DNA from: Mucilaginibacter gossypiicola
GTDB taxonomy: Bacteria; Bacteroidota; Bacteroidia; Sphingobacteriales; Sphingobacteriaceae
Direction of reading: 5' to 3'
Length of the DNA stretch: 64,000 nt
Assembly: GCF_900110105.1 (NCBI RefSeq)
Contig: NZ_FOCL01000011.1
Location: forward strand, 124,001-188,000
Notes under the pieces: model-generated
Told to the model about the DNA's origin: nothing
Seen by the model: the letters and a program-made list of their open reading frames with translations, nothing else
Databases searched by the model: none
Translations under genes and position numbers: made by a program
Shown here: piece after piece, positions 52,883 to 62,034 of the stretch
Layout of the letters: every line of letters starts with the position of its first letter
Position numbering within the stretch: the first letter of the stretch is position 1

Positions 52883-55189
52883 TTATTTTGCCCACCAAAC
52901 CGAGGTATTGTGCGTATCGGCCGAATTTGTGCCTATCTCAACTACAAATTCGCCAGGCTCCCAATCATACTTAAGCTGCGTGTTGTAAAACTTTAGCTGT
53001 TCGGGAGTAATAGTGAAGCTTACCTGTTTTGAAGCACCCGGCTGAAGGCTTATTTTCTGATAACCCTTTAGCTCTTTTACCGAGCGGCTGATACTTGCAA
53101 CAGGATCGCTTATATATAATTGAACCACTTCTTCGCCTGCATATTTACCGGCATTGGTTACCGTAACGGTAGCCGTTAAGGTTTCATTTCCCTTTAATTT
53201 ATTTTTACTTACGCTAACTGCACTGTAGTTAAAGGTAGTGTAGCTTAAGCCGTAGCCAAACGGGTAAAGCGGATCGTTTGAAATATCAAGATAGTTTGAT
53301 CTGAACTTTGAAGGACCGCCTTTGTAAGGCCTGCCAGTGTTTTTGTGGTTATAATAAATAGGTATCTGTCCTACGCTGCGCGGGAAGGTAGCCGTTAATT
53401 TACCTGCAGGGTTATAGTCGCCAAATAATACATCGGCAATGGCATTACCGGCCTCGGTACCGGGAGCCCAAACGTCAAGTATTGCGTTAGCATGCATATC
53501 TTCCCAGGTTAGAGTAAGCGGACGACCGTTAAATAATACGATCACCATAGGTTTACCCAGTTTCGAAAGTTCCTTTAGCATGTTTTTCTGACTTTCGGGA
53601 ATATCAATATCCGAACGGCTTGACGATTCGCCCGACATACTTTGCGATTCACCAACCACAGCCACAATCACATCAGATTTTTTGGCAGCGTCAACTGCTT
53701 CTTTCAACAGTTCATCGGCAGGCTTAGCATCTAAAGAAACCATCCCGGGGCCAAAGTTCAGCCTTTTAATAAACAGGCTGTCTTCAGTTACATTAGCACC
53801 TTTGGCGTAATTAATAGTAACATTGTTACCCACCACATTTTTAATACCCTCCATTACACTTACCGATTTCTCCCATTCGCCGGCAATAACCCATGTACCC
53901 AGCATATCGCGGTGATTATCGGCCAACGGGCCTACCAAAGCAATACTACCACCTTTTTTAAGCGGAAGTGTTTGGTTATCGTTTTTTAATAATACAAAGG
54001 AGTGTTTGGTGATTTCCCTTGCGGCAGCGCGGTTTGCAGTTGATAACTCTTCTTTAGCTTCCTTATTGGCATCCATCGATTTATAAGGGTTTTCAAACAA
54101 GCCTAATTTGTACTTGGCTTCCAATACCCGCTGGCAGGCCAGGTCAATTTCCTGTTGGGTTATTTTCTTTTGTGTAAGTGAGTTTTTTAAAGTTTTCAGG
54201 AAACCCTCTCCCACCATATCCATATCCAGGCCGGCTTTCAACGCAAGGGCAGATACTGTTTGCAAATCGCCAAGGCCATGATCTATCACTTCGTTTACTG
54301 CGGTATAATCGGATACTACAAAACCTTTAAAGCCCCATTGTTTTCTCAACAAATCAGTTAACAACCATTGGTTAACCGTTGCAGGTACACCATCAACCGT
54401 GTTGAACGAGCTCATGAAACTGCCTGCACCTGCATCAACTGCTGCTTTATATGGCGGCAGATAATCCTGGTACATTTTAATGCGGCTCATATCAACAGTG
54501 TTATATTCACGGCCGGCCTCTGCACCACCGTAAAGTGCAAAGTGCTTAACGCAGGCCATCACAGCATCAGCATCTTTCATGTTGGTGCCCTGGTAACCCT
54601 GTACCATAGCTTTTGCAACCTGCGAGCCATACCATGGATCTTCGCCAGAGCCTTCAGAAATACGGCCCCAGCGCGGGTCGCGGGCAATATCAACCATTGG
54701 CGAAAATACCCAGTTCAAACCTTCGCCGGTTGCTTCCTTAGCTGCAATTTGTGCCGATTGCTTGATCAAGCCCATATCCCAGGTTGCCGACATGCCCAAC
54801 GGAATAGGAAAAATAGTGCGGTGACCGTGGATCACATCCAAACCAAAAATAAGTGGAATATGCAATCTTGAGGTTTTAACGGCTATGTCCTGGATCTGGC
54901 GGGTTTGCGCAGTACCCCAAACACCAAACACACCACCAATTGATCCTTTTTTAATATTTTCTTCCACCCCTTTATTTACTACCGATCCTGTTGTTGCGGC
55001 TCCGATGGTTACCAGGTTTAGCTGCCCTATTTTTTCATCAAGGGTCATTTTACTCATCAGTCCTTTAACGTAGGCATTCATTTTTGCATCTTCGGTTTTG
55101 CTTTGAGCCAATACCTTATTATAAGGTACCAACGCCACGCAAAGCGGTATAACGGCTATGACAAGCCGACTTGAAAAATACTTTTTCAT
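52883..55189 (-). CDS. bglX: Glycoside hydrolase family 3 beta-glucosidase (BglX type)
   Basis: A 768-residue secreted enzyme with an N-terminal signal (IAVIPLCVALVPYNKVLAQ). Domain order is the GH3 N-terminal TIM barrel (VFSPMVDIARDPRWGRISEG, KHFALYGG at ~215, nucleophile Asp294 in GFVVSDYTAV), the GH3 C-terminal sandwich (LLKNDNQTLPLKKGGSIALVGPLAD, then GESQSMSGESSSRSDIDIP) and the fibronectin-like domain (YPFGYGLSYTTFNYS...). Periplasmic release of terminal beta-glucose, or a related beta-linked sugar. It is divergent from the NUDIX regulator. Confidence 0.94.
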   Translation of the reverse strand: MKKYFSSRLVIAVIPLCVALVPYNKVLAQSKTEDAKMNAYVKGLMSKMTLDEKIGQLNLVTIGAATTGSVVNKGVEENIKKGSIGGVFGVWGTAQTRQIQDIAVKTSRLHIPLIFGLDVIHGHRTIFPIPLGMSATWDMGLIKQSAQIAAKEATGEGLNWVFSPMVDIARDPRWGRISEGSGEDPWYGSQVAKAMVQGYQGTNMKDADAVMACVKHFALYGGAEAGREYNTVDMSRIKMYQDYLPPYKAAVDAGAGSFMSSFNTVDGVPATVNQWLLTDLLRKQWGFKGFVVSDYTAVNEVIDHGLGDLQTVSALALKAGLDMDMVGEGFLKTLKNSLTQKKITQQEIDLACQRVLEAKYKLGLFENPYKSMDANKEAKEELSTANRAAAREITKHSFVLLKNDNQTLPLKKGGSIALVGPLADNHRDMLGTWVIAGEWEKSVSVMEGIKNVVGNNVTINYAKGANVTEDSLFIKRLNFGPGMVSLDAKPADELLKEAVDAAKKSDVIVAVVGESQSMSGESSSRSDIDIPESQKNMLKELSKLGKPMVIVLFNGRPLTLTWEDMHANAILDVWAPGTEAGNAIADVLFGDYNPAGKLTATFPRSVGQIPIYYNHKNTGRPYKGGPSKFRSNYLDISNDPLYPFGYGLSYTTFNYSAVSVSKNKLKGNETLTATVTVTNAGKYAGEEVVQLYISDPVASISRSVKELKGYQKISLQPGASKQVSFTITPEQLKFYNTQLKYDWEPGEFVVEIGTNSADTHNTSVWWAK

Positions 55190-55311
55190 TTTTTAATTTA
55201 TGTGGGTAGTAAATAATTGGTTAACAAATATGACTAATAATCAGGGCATTTCATTGCGCCTTTAAATATTTTTGACAATTTTAAAAATAGAATGTTACGG
55301 CATTTTTCATA

Positions 55312-55326
55312 GTGTATTAAGTACAC
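55312..55326. promoter_or_regulatory. Probable operator, copy B (GTGTA-N5-TACAC)
   Basis: GTGTATTAAGTACAC lies between the divergent GH3 and NUDIX-regulator genes, 53 bases before the regulator ATG and 123 bases before the GH3 ATG. It has the same half-sites as the site upstream of susC. Confidence 0.65.
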
Positions 55327-55378
55327 AATTGTAAATATTATAATTAAAAAATCAAACTTTATTTGTACAATAGCACAA

Positions 55379-56140
55379 ATGTTAAGTAAACAGCAACTTA
55401 TTGAGTACAGCGAGGACGCCCGCAAAAACTACGTGAACCACATTTCTATTGATTGTGTTGTATTTGGTTTTCATGAAGGGCAAATGAAAGTGCTGCTATT
55501 AAAAACCAATGATGAAGAGAAGTGGTACCTGCCCGGAGGCTTTGTACTTAAAGAAGAACCGATAGATAACGCCGCTGTAAGGATCTTGCAGGAACGTACC
55601 GGTTTAAATAAAATATTTTTACAGCAATTTCGTGTATTTGGCGACCCCGACCGTTCAAAGTTTCACAATGATATGTATGCCGATATGCTGCCTAAAGAAG
55701 ATAATTGGTTTTCGGGCCGGTTTATATCTATAGGTTACTACGCGCTGGTTGATTTTTTTGACGTTACACCCCAGCCTGATCAATTTTCGGAGCTTTGCGC
55801 CTGGCGCGATCTGGATGACATGCCAGAAATGCAGCTTGATCATGAAAACATTTATAAAAGCGCTTTGGATGCCTTACGCCTGCAACTTAATTATCAACCC
55901 ATAGGTTACAACCTGATGCCACGAGAGTTTACGATGCCCGAGCTGCAAAAATTGTACGAAGCCATTTTAGGTAAAAAACTGGACCGGCGTAATTTTCAAC
56001 GCAGAATTTTAGCTTTTGGCATACTGAACCGATCTGAAGAGCCACGTAAAGGCGGCGCACATAAGGCGCCATACCTATACTCATTTGATATGAAAAATTA
56101 CCAACATGCTTTAACCGAAGGGTTTAAAGGTGGATGGTAA
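55379..56140 (+). CDS. NUDIX-type transcriptional regulator (NrtR/AraR-like)
   Basis: A 253-residue protein with an N-terminal NUDIX domain (~20-160) and a C-terminal winged-helix region (~170-250; MPREFTMPELQKLYEAILGKKLDRRNFQRRILAFGIL). The NUDIX box GGFVLKEEP...RILQERTGL (53-76) retains Glu60 and Glu72, but Ile69 and Arg73 replace two of the Glu of REUxEE. This suggests a sensor rather than a hydrolase, as in the NrtR/AraR group that controls sugar use in Bacteroidota. It is divergent from the GH3 gene, with a dyad between them. Likely regulator of the GH3 and SusC/SusD locus. Confidence 0.85.
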   Translation: MLSKQQLIEYSEDARKNYVNHISIDCVVFGFHEGQMKVLLLKTNDEEKWYLPGGFVLKEEPIDNAAVRILQERTGLNKIFLQQFRVFGDPDRSKFHNDMYADMLPKEDNWFSGRFISIGYYALVDFFDVTPQPDQFSELCAWRDLDDMPEMQLDHENIYKSALDALRLQLNYQPIGYNLMPREFTMPELQKLYEAILGKKLDRRNFQRRILAFGILNRSEEPRKGGAHKAPYLYSFDMKNYQHALTEGFKGGW

Positions 56141-56146
56141 TTATCC

Positions 56147-56188
56147 TGAAAAGGGCGATAGCTTACGCCGCTGCAATCGCTCTTTTCA
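56147..56188. terminator. Hairpin between the convergent NUDIX and kinase genes
   Basis: TGAAAAGGGCGAT (56147-56159) pairs with ATCGCTCTTTTCA (56176-56188) with one G-T wobble. The right arm is inside the last codons of the histidine kinase gene. Likely bidirectional. Confidence 0.65.
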
Positions 56189-57884
56189 AGGTAAAATAAA
56201 ACGTACTGCCCGAACCTATTTCGCTGTCTACGCTGATCTTGCCGGCCTGGGCCTCAATAAAATCTTTGGCAATAGCCAAACCTAAGCCCGTACCGCTTTG
56301 CTCTGATGTTGCATTGGGCACTTTAAAATAACGTTCGAACAAACGAGGGAGATACTGATCCTCTATACCTTTCCCGTGATCGGTTACTGAAAACTCTATT
56401 TCATCGTTTTTATGCTTTTTAACTACCAGCTCTACAGTCGATTTTTCATGGCTGTATTTTATAGCGTTCGAAAGCAGGTTGATGAGCACCCAGGTTGTTT
56501 TATCCAGATCAGCATGCACTTTGGGCAGGCTTTCATCGCATTTCACTTTGATTTCAACCTGTTTTTGATCAGCAATAAACTTAATGGCTTTCACTGCATA
56601 GTCTACAATATTTTGCGGGTGTGTGCTGCCAAAGTTTAGCTGCAGTTTGCCGGTTTCAACCTGTGCCATATCCAGCAGTTCGCCGGTGATGAGCAACAGG
56701 CGGCGGGTATCGTCATCAATATTGCCTATCAACTGGCGCTGCTCGGCATTTACTTCGCCTATGCGCTCATCTTCCAATAATTTCAGGCTCATTTTTATCG
56801 ATGAGATCGGGGTTTTCAACTCATGTGATATGGTAGCAATGAAGTTGGTTTTAGCCTCATCCAGTTGCTGATATTCGGTAATGTTTTTCAGGATGATCAC
56901 TTTGCCTATTACCTTATCCCTGCTGTTTACCGATAATGATTCGCGCGAATAAAAACCTTCATGATTATCAGCAAAGATCCGAAGCTTTGCCTGGTCATTA
57001 ACGAGTAGCTTGCGCATCAGATCATTTTCAATAGCAATATCAGGCGCATATTTACCATTGAGCTGATCGGCCTTCATCCCGATCAGGTTACAAGCCACCT
57101 GGTTGGCAAAAATGATAACACCCTTTTCGTCAAGACCAATAATGGCATCATGCATAGAGTTGATAATGGTCTCGATCCGCTTTTTTTCAAACAGAATGCT
57201 CGCGAGGTTACTGTTTTCAAACTCATCAAGCTTGCGGGTCATGTTATTAAAAGCCTGGCCAAGCTCGCCAAATTCATCGTCTGATTCAAAATGGATCTGT
57301 TGGTGATAATTTTTGTTTGATACCTCCCTAATACGGACGGTAAGCTCTTTAATTGGATTAGCGATATATCCCGGGAAATTAACTGCAAAACTAAATGCCA
57401 CCAAAAACAAGAACGCGCCTAAAAATGCCACCAATAACGACCCTCGTTTTGAGGTGAGGTTAGCCACATCATTTTTTCGCGATATGGCATCCATATTTAC
57501 GCGCATAACACTGTACAAGTGCTGGCGCAGCTTTAAACTTAACTCGTTTTGTTCAAGCTCGCTGTTGCCTGCATTTTTTAGCTTCTCAAAAGTGAGCCTT
57601 GCCGAATCGGTAAATTGGCGTTCACCAACCTCGGTTACGTTACGGTCTTGCATGGCCATATTTTTATCAACCGTTTTGATTTGTTCCGGCGTAAGTTTCC
57701 CCGAACGCGAATCAATTGTTGATAATATATTTTGAACATACTGCACGCTTTTATAATTATCCTTTAATATGGCGCCTGCATCGGCAGATAACCGGTTTAA
57801 GAAATATATTGACATTCCGCAGCAAATTAATGCCAGTACAAACAGGAATCCGATTCCTGCCCGGAGTTTATTTTTTATGGTCAT
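56163..57884 (-). CDS. Sensor histidine kinase (HAMP-PAS-HisKA-HATPase) of the kdp locus
   Basis: A 573-residue inner-membrane kinase. TM1 is at ~10-29, a periplasmic helical sensor (~30-148), TM2 ~149-169, HAMP ~172-225, a PAS domain ~235-340 (IINSMHDAIIGLDEKGVIIFANQ), the H-box His354 (ATISHELKTPISS) and the ATPase boxes NLLSNAIKYS, DHGKGIEDQYLPRLFERYF and GTGLGLAIAKDF. It begins 2 bases after the kdpD stop, and so supplies the kinase that the truncated KdpD lacks. No response regulator is in the window. Output partner unknown. Confidence 0.92.
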   Translation of the reverse strand: MTIKNKLRAGIGFLFVLALICCGMSIYFLNRLSADAGAILKDNYKSVQYVQNILSTIDSRSGKLTPEQIKTVDKNMAMQDRNVTEVGERQFTDSARLTFEKLKNAGNSELEQNELSLKLRQHLYSVMRVNMDAISRKNDVANLTSKRGSLLVAFLGAFLFLVAFSFAVNFPGYIANPIKELTVRIREVSNKNYHQQIHFESDDEFGELGQAFNNMTRKLDEFENSNLASILFEKKRIETIINSMHDAIIGLDEKGVIIFANQVACNLIGMKADQLNGKYAPDIAIENDLMRKLLVNDQAKLRIFADNHEGFYSRESLSVNSRDKVIGKVIILKNITEYQQLDEAKTNFIATISHELKTPISSIKMSLKLLEDERIGEVNAEQRQLIGNIDDDTRRLLLITGELLDMAQVETGKLQLNFGSTHPQNIVDYAVKAIKFIADQKQVEIKVKCDESLPKVHADLDKTTWVLINLLSNAIKYSHEKSTVELVVKKHKNDEIEFSVTDHGKGIEDQYLPRLFERYFKVPNATSEQSGTGLGLAIAKDFIEAQAGKISVDSEIGSGSTFYFTLKRAIAAA

Positions 57885-57886
57885 GG

Positions 57887-59017
57887 CTATGAGAGTATTA
57901 CAAGGTCAATATCAGTTTTCGACATTTTATTTAGTAGCTGTGTAAACACTGCTGTTTTCATGATAAGCTGGTAAAATTTAAACCGCGGCTTGCCAATACA
58001 AATTGTGGTAATATCATATTTTTCGGCCGTTTCCCAAATGGTGCGGGCCACATGATCGCTCTTTATCTTCAGCACTTCCCCACCCAATTGCGTGGCCAGT
58101 TTCATATTATTAATAAGATGCCTTTGCGCGGCTAAGTTAATCTTATCGCCGCTCTCGCGCGAGGTTTGCACATAAAGCAAATACCATTTGGAGCGATAAT
58201 ATGACGATAACCTTGCCGTTTTACGGATAATAATCTTAGCCGACTCATCATTGGTGCTGATACAGGCTAAAAATAACTCGGGGCGCAACTTAATAGTTTT
58301 GGGCACTTCAATGTCAATCTTCCGTTCTACCTGGTGGGCCACCTCACGCAAGGCCAGCTCACGTAACTGCAAGATCCGCTCAACCTGGAAAAAGTTACTT
58401 AGCGCGGTCGGGATCTTTTTTTCATCATATATCTTACCCTCTTTCAGGCGCTCTATCAGTTCATCGGCCGTTAAATCGATGTTTACCACCTCGTCGGCCA
58501 GTTGCAGCACTTTATCAGGTACACGTTCATTGATAGTAGCGCCGGTTATCCGCTGCACCTCCTCATTGAGGCTTTCCATATGCTGAATATTTACCGCACT
58601 GATCACGTTTATACCCGCATTCAGGATTTCCATTACATCCTGCCAGCGTTTTTCGTTACTACTACCTTCAATATTGGTGTGGGCAAGCTCATCAACTATA
58701 ACCACCTCGGGGCGCAGGCTTATCACCGCTTTCAGGTCCATCTCTTCCAGTTCCTTACCGCGGTAAAACAATTTACGGCGGGGTATCACAGGCAAACCTT
58801 CCAGCAGGGCATGGGTTTCTTTCCGGTTATGCGTTTCGATGTAACCAATTTTCACGTCGATACCATTGCGCAACAAGGTTTGAGCCTCCTGCAGCATCCG
58901 GTAGGTTTTACCCACACCCGCACTCATGCCAATGTATACCTTGAACTTCCCTCGCCGTGATTTTTTAATCAGCTCCAGGAAATGCTCAACCGACTGCTCT
59001 TTGGTTTCTTCGCTCAT
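57887..59017 (-). CDS. kdpD: Truncated KdpD: sensor ATPase and USP-like domain only
   Basis: A 376-residue cytoplasmic protein equal to the N-terminal part of KdpD. Walker A is GMSAGVGKT (30-38), Walker B-like IVDELAHTN (107-115), and the universal-stress-protein-like domain is ~250-376. The four TM helices, GAF and kinase domains of the E. coli-type KdpD are absent. The C-terminus ends in a clean stop, and the neighbouring separate histidine kinase suggests a genuine split rather than decay. It senses K+ or c-di-AMP-like signals in other bacteria. Confidence 0.92.
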   Translation of the reverse strand: MSEETKEQSVEHFLELIKKSRRGKFKVYIGMSAGVGKTYRMLQEAQTLLRNGIDVKIGYIETHNRKETHALLEGLPVIPRRKLFYRGKELEEMDLKAVISLRPEVVIVDELAHTNIEGSSNEKRWQDVMEILNAGINVISAVNIQHMESLNEEVQRITGATINERVPDKVLQLADEVVNIDLTADELIERLKEGKIYDEKKIPTALSNFFQVERILQLRELALREVAHQVERKIDIEVPKTIKLRPELFLACISTNDESAKIIIRKTARLSSYYRSKWYLLYVQTSRESGDKINLAAQRHLINNMKLATQLGGEVLKIKSDHVARTIWETAEKYDITTICIGKPRFKFYQLIMKTAVFTQLLNKMSKTDIDLVILS

Positions 59018-59070
59018 AAGGCAATCCCTCTAAACAGGGCGACTTTTAAATTTATCAATTTTATTTTTTA

Positions 59071-59172
59071 ATTCCCCTCTTGAGAGTGGGAGTGATGGGA
59101 TAGTGCGGCTGTTGGGGTGTGTTTCATCGCGTGACGAGCAACACACCCCTCCGCCCCTCTCAAGAGGGGAAT
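59071..59172. repeat. Inverted repeat with nested stem
   Basis: ATTCCCCTCTTGAGAG (59071-59086) pairs with CTCTCAAGAGGGGAAT (59157-59172), and GGGGTGTGTT (59114-59123) with AACACACCCC (59140-59149). It is a widespread Bacteroidota repeat type, here in the kdpC-kdpD gap. Confidence 0.75.
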
Positions 59173-59223
59173 CGCACGTCCCGGTGCTTTTGCTTTTATA
59201 TTCGTTATCGATATTACCAAACC

Positions 59224-59313
59224 ATGTCATTGCGAGGAACGAAGCAATCGCGTGCTATACAGAGCGGCTTTGCTTCCGTGCGATTGCTTCGTCGTTCCTC
59301 CTCGCAATGACAT
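59224..59313. repeat. CATTGCGAG palindromic repeat, copy 6
   Basis: ATGTCATTGCGAGGAACGA (59224) to CTCGCAATGACAT (59313), in the kdpC-kdpD gap just after the repeat at 59071-59172. Its arms are longer than those of the other copies (GAACGAAGCAATCGC / GCGATTGCTTCGTC). Confidence 0.85.
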
Positions 59314-59324
59314 AAATTAGAAGC

Positions 59325-59891
59325 TTACTTCTTCAACCCATCCAAAGCCACATTCAATTTCAATACATTTACCTTAGCCGGGCCAAACAGACCAAGCAAA
59401 GGCTGTTCGGTATGCTCATCAACCAGTTTATTTACCGCATCAACCGGTAAACCACGAACTTTGGCTACACGGGCTACCTGAACTTTTGCACCGGCAGGTG
59501 AAAGATCAGGGTCCAGACCGCTACCCGAAGCTGTAACCAGTTCGACTGGAATCTGTGAGCGGGTTACGCCGGGGTTGTGTTTCATAAAATCTTCTATCCT
59601 TCCCTCAACCTGTTTCAAATAATCAGGGTTTGAAGGGCCTTTGTTTGAACCTCCCGAACCGGCAGCATTATAATCAACCGCAGACGGACGGCCCCAGAAA
59701 TATTCATCTTTAGTAAATTTCTGGCCTATGTTGGCGTAACCAACTACACGGCCTTTATAGCTAATGGTTTCGCCATCGCCTTTACCCGGAGTGAATTTAC
59801 CAATACCGGCTATGGCTAAAGGATATATACCGGCCAACAATACAATGAGTATTAAAGTCAGCTTGATGGATGGCAACAAATATGTTTTCAT
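59325..59891 (-). CDS. kdpC: Potassium-transporting ATPase subunit C
   Basis: A 188-residue subunit with one N-terminal TM helix (LTLILIVLLAGIYPLAIAGI) and a periplasmic domain. Motifs: GSDPSGSGLDPDLSP-type stretch (TASGSGLDPDLSPAGAKVQVARVAKVRG) and QPLLGLFGPAKVNVLKLNVAL at the C-terminus. KdpC stabilises KdpB in the KdpFABC complex. The family pattern is complete. It is separated from kdpB by ~110 bases with an inverted repeat and from kdpD by repeats. Confidence 0.96.
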   Translation of the reverse strand: MKTYLLPSIKLTLILIVLLAGIYPLAIAGIGKFTPGKGDGETISYKGRVVGYANIGQKFTKDEYFWGRPSAVDYNAAGSGGSNKGPSNPDYLKQVEGRIEDFMKHNPGVTRSQIPVELVTASGSGLDPDLSPAGAKVQVARVAKVRGLPVDAVNKLVDEHTEQPLLGLFGPAKVNVLKLNVALDGLKK

Positions 59892-59922
59892 TTTATTTAA
59901 TTTTTTAGAGATGAGTTTGGGA

Positions 59923-59985
59923 ACGTGGGGTTTGTGACGGATGGTAGTTAAAGCTTATCTGTCGCCCTAAATCCATACCCCACGT
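59923..59985. repeat. Inverted repeat in the kdpB-kdpC gap
   Basis: ACGTGGGGT (59923-59931) and ACCCCACGT (59977-59985), with flanking GATGAG/CTCAT extending the stem imperfectly. It could modulate the kdpC portion of the transcript. Confidence 0.5.
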
Positions 59986-60001
59986 CCCCGGCTCATTTAG
60001 T

Positions 60002-62032
60002 TTATATGAATAATGAAACAGCTAAATCAATTAATTTAATGCCTATAAAAGGTATAATGATACCGCCTAAGCCATAAATAAGCAGGTTACGGCGTAACAG
60101 CGCACTTGCACCAATCGGCTTGTATTCAACACCACGCAAAGCCAATGGTATCAACAGCGGAATAATAATAGCGTTAAATATTACCGCCGAAAGTATGGCC
60201 GATTGCGGGCTATGCAAATCCATAATATTCAGCGCTTTTAGTGCCGGCATGGATACCATAAACAATGCAGGAACAATGGCGAAGTATTTAGCCACATCAT
60301 TGGCGATACTGAAGGTTGTTAGCGTACCACGGGTCATCAACAACTGTTTGCCAATTTCAACAATTTCAATCAGCTTGGTTGGGTCGTTATCCAGGTCAAC
60401 CATGTTACCGGCTTCTTTGGCGGCCTGTGTACCGCTGTTCATGGCAACACCAACATCGGCCTGCGCCAGCGCGGGGGCATCGTTTGTGCCGTCGCCCATC
60501 ATGGCTACCAGTTTGCCGCCTTGTTGTTCTTTTTTAATGTAGTTCATTTTATCCTCCGGCTTGGCCTCGGCAATAAAATCATCTACACCGGCTTTTTCGG
60601 CAATAAATTTGGCGGTAAGCGGGTTGTCACCGGTTACCATCACCGTTTTAACACCCATTTTACGCAGACGCTCAAAACGTTCGGCAATACCGGTTTTAAT
60701 GATATCCTGCAACTCTATTACACCCATGATCTTTTCATTTTGTGATACAACCAGCGGGGTACCACCATTTGAGGAGATCTTTTTGACATTCTCTTCCACA
60801 TCAGCAGGGAACGGGTTGCCGGCCTTCAGGGCCATGTTACGGATAGAGTCGAAAGCACCTTTACGAATCCGCAAACCATCAGGGGTATCTAAGCCGCTCG
60901 AACGGGTTTCGGCGGTAAACTTGATGAATACCGAATCGGCCGGAGCATATATTTTTAGTTTGTGGGGGCCTTGTTCGGCAAGTTCTACAATCGACTTTCC
61001 TTCAGGGGTTTCATCAGCCAGTGAACTTAATACACAGGCCATTACAAAATCCTGTTCGCTTACACCTGCTGTTGGGTAAAAGCTGGTGGCTTTACGATTA
61101 CCAATGGTAATGGTACCTGTTTTATCCAGCAACAAAGTGTCTAAGTCGCCGGCAGTTTCAACAGCTTTACCGCTTTTGGTAATTACGTTGGCACGTAAAG
61201 CCCTGTCCATCCCGGCAATACCGATGGCCGATAAGAGGCCACCGATAGTGGTAGGGATCAAACAAACAAACAACGATATAAAAGCAGCTATAGTGATGGG
61301 CGTGTTAGAGTAATCGCCGAAAGGCTTCAGGGTAACGCACACGATAACAAAGATCAGCGTAAAACCCGCCAACAAAATGGTCAGGGCAATCTCGTTAGGG
61401 GTTTTCTGGCGCGATGCACCTTCTACCAGCGCAATCATTTTATCCAGGAAGCTTTCGCCAGGCTGGGTAGTTACCATTACTTTTATCCTGTCGGACAATA
61501 CTTTGGTACCACCGGTAACTGATGATTTATCGCCGCCTGCCTCACGGATCACCGGAGCAGATTCGCCTGTGATAGCTGATTCATCAATGGTAGCGATACC
61601 TTCAATGATCTCGCCATCGGTTGGAATATTATCGCCTGCTTCGCAAATAAATACGTCACCTTTTTTAAGCTGTGACGACATTACCCTTTCTTCTTTACCA
61701 TTAACCAGTAAACGTGCAGGTGTCTCCTCGCGGGTTTTGCGGAGGCTTTCGGCTTGTGCCTTACCACGTGCCTCGGCAATGGCCTCGGCAAAATTGGCGA
61801 ACAACACGGTTAATAATAATATGATAAACACAGTAAAGTTGTAGCCAAAGCTACCCTGGCCCTTATTGGTAAGCGAAAACAGGCTTACTATCAGCATTAC
61901 AACCGTACCAATTTCCACGGTGAACATCACCGGGTTACGGAACAGGACGCGTGGGTTTAGTTTAATGAAGGACTGTTTTAAAGCATCCCTCATCTGATCG
62001 CCCTGGAACAATGTATTTTGAGTTGAGTTCAT
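60002..62032 (-). CDS. kdpB: Potassium-transporting P-type ATPase subunit B
   Basis: A 676-residue P-type ATPase, the catalytic subunit. Phosphorylated Asp303 is in DKTGT (303-307); TGES (155-158) is the actuator loop; VTGDNPLTAKFIAEKAG and MMGDGTNDAPALAQADVG are the nucleotide-binding and hinge motifs. TM segments include ~40-56, 65-82, 215-240 and 248-275, and a C-terminal membrane block follows. It begins 2 bases after kdpA and couples ATP hydrolysis to K+ uptake. Confidence 0.97.
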   Translation of the reverse strand: MNSTQNTLFQGDQMRDALKQSFIKLNPRVLFRNPVMFTVEIGTVVMLIVSLFSLTNKGQGSFGYNFTVFIILLLTVLFANFAEAIAEARGKAQAESLRKTREETPARLLVNGKEERVMSSQLKKGDVFICEAGDNIPTDGEIIEGIATIDESAITGESAPVIREAGGDKSSVTGGTKVLSDRIKVMVTTQPGESFLDKMIALVEGASRQKTPNEIALTILLAGFTLIFVIVCVTLKPFGDYSNTPITIAAFISLFVCLIPTTIGGLLSAIGIAGMDRALRANVITKSGKAVETAGDLDTLLLDKTGTITIGNRKATSFYPTAGVSEQDFVMACVLSSLADETPEGKSIVELAEQGPHKLKIYAPADSVFIKFTAETRSSGLDTPDGLRIRKGAFDSIRNMALKAGNPFPADVEENVKKISSNGGTPLVVSQNEKIMGVIELQDIIKTGIAERFERLRKMGVKTVMVTGDNPLTAKFIAEKAGVDDFIAEAKPEDKMNYIKKEQQGGKLVAMMGDGTNDAPALAQADVGVAMNSGTQAAKEAGNMVDLDNDPTKLIEIVEIGKQLLMTRGTLTTFSIANDVAKYFAIVPALFMVSMPALKALNIMDLHSPQSAILSAVIFNAIIIPLLIPLALRGVEYKPIGASALLRRNLLIYGLGGIIIPFIGIKLIDLAVSLFI

Positions 62033-62034
62033 GA

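Noticed and set aside
54368..54871. 167-residue plus-strand frame opposite the GH3 gene
   Set aside because: Antisense to conserved GH3 motifs; Cys/His-rich sequence has no recognisable family.
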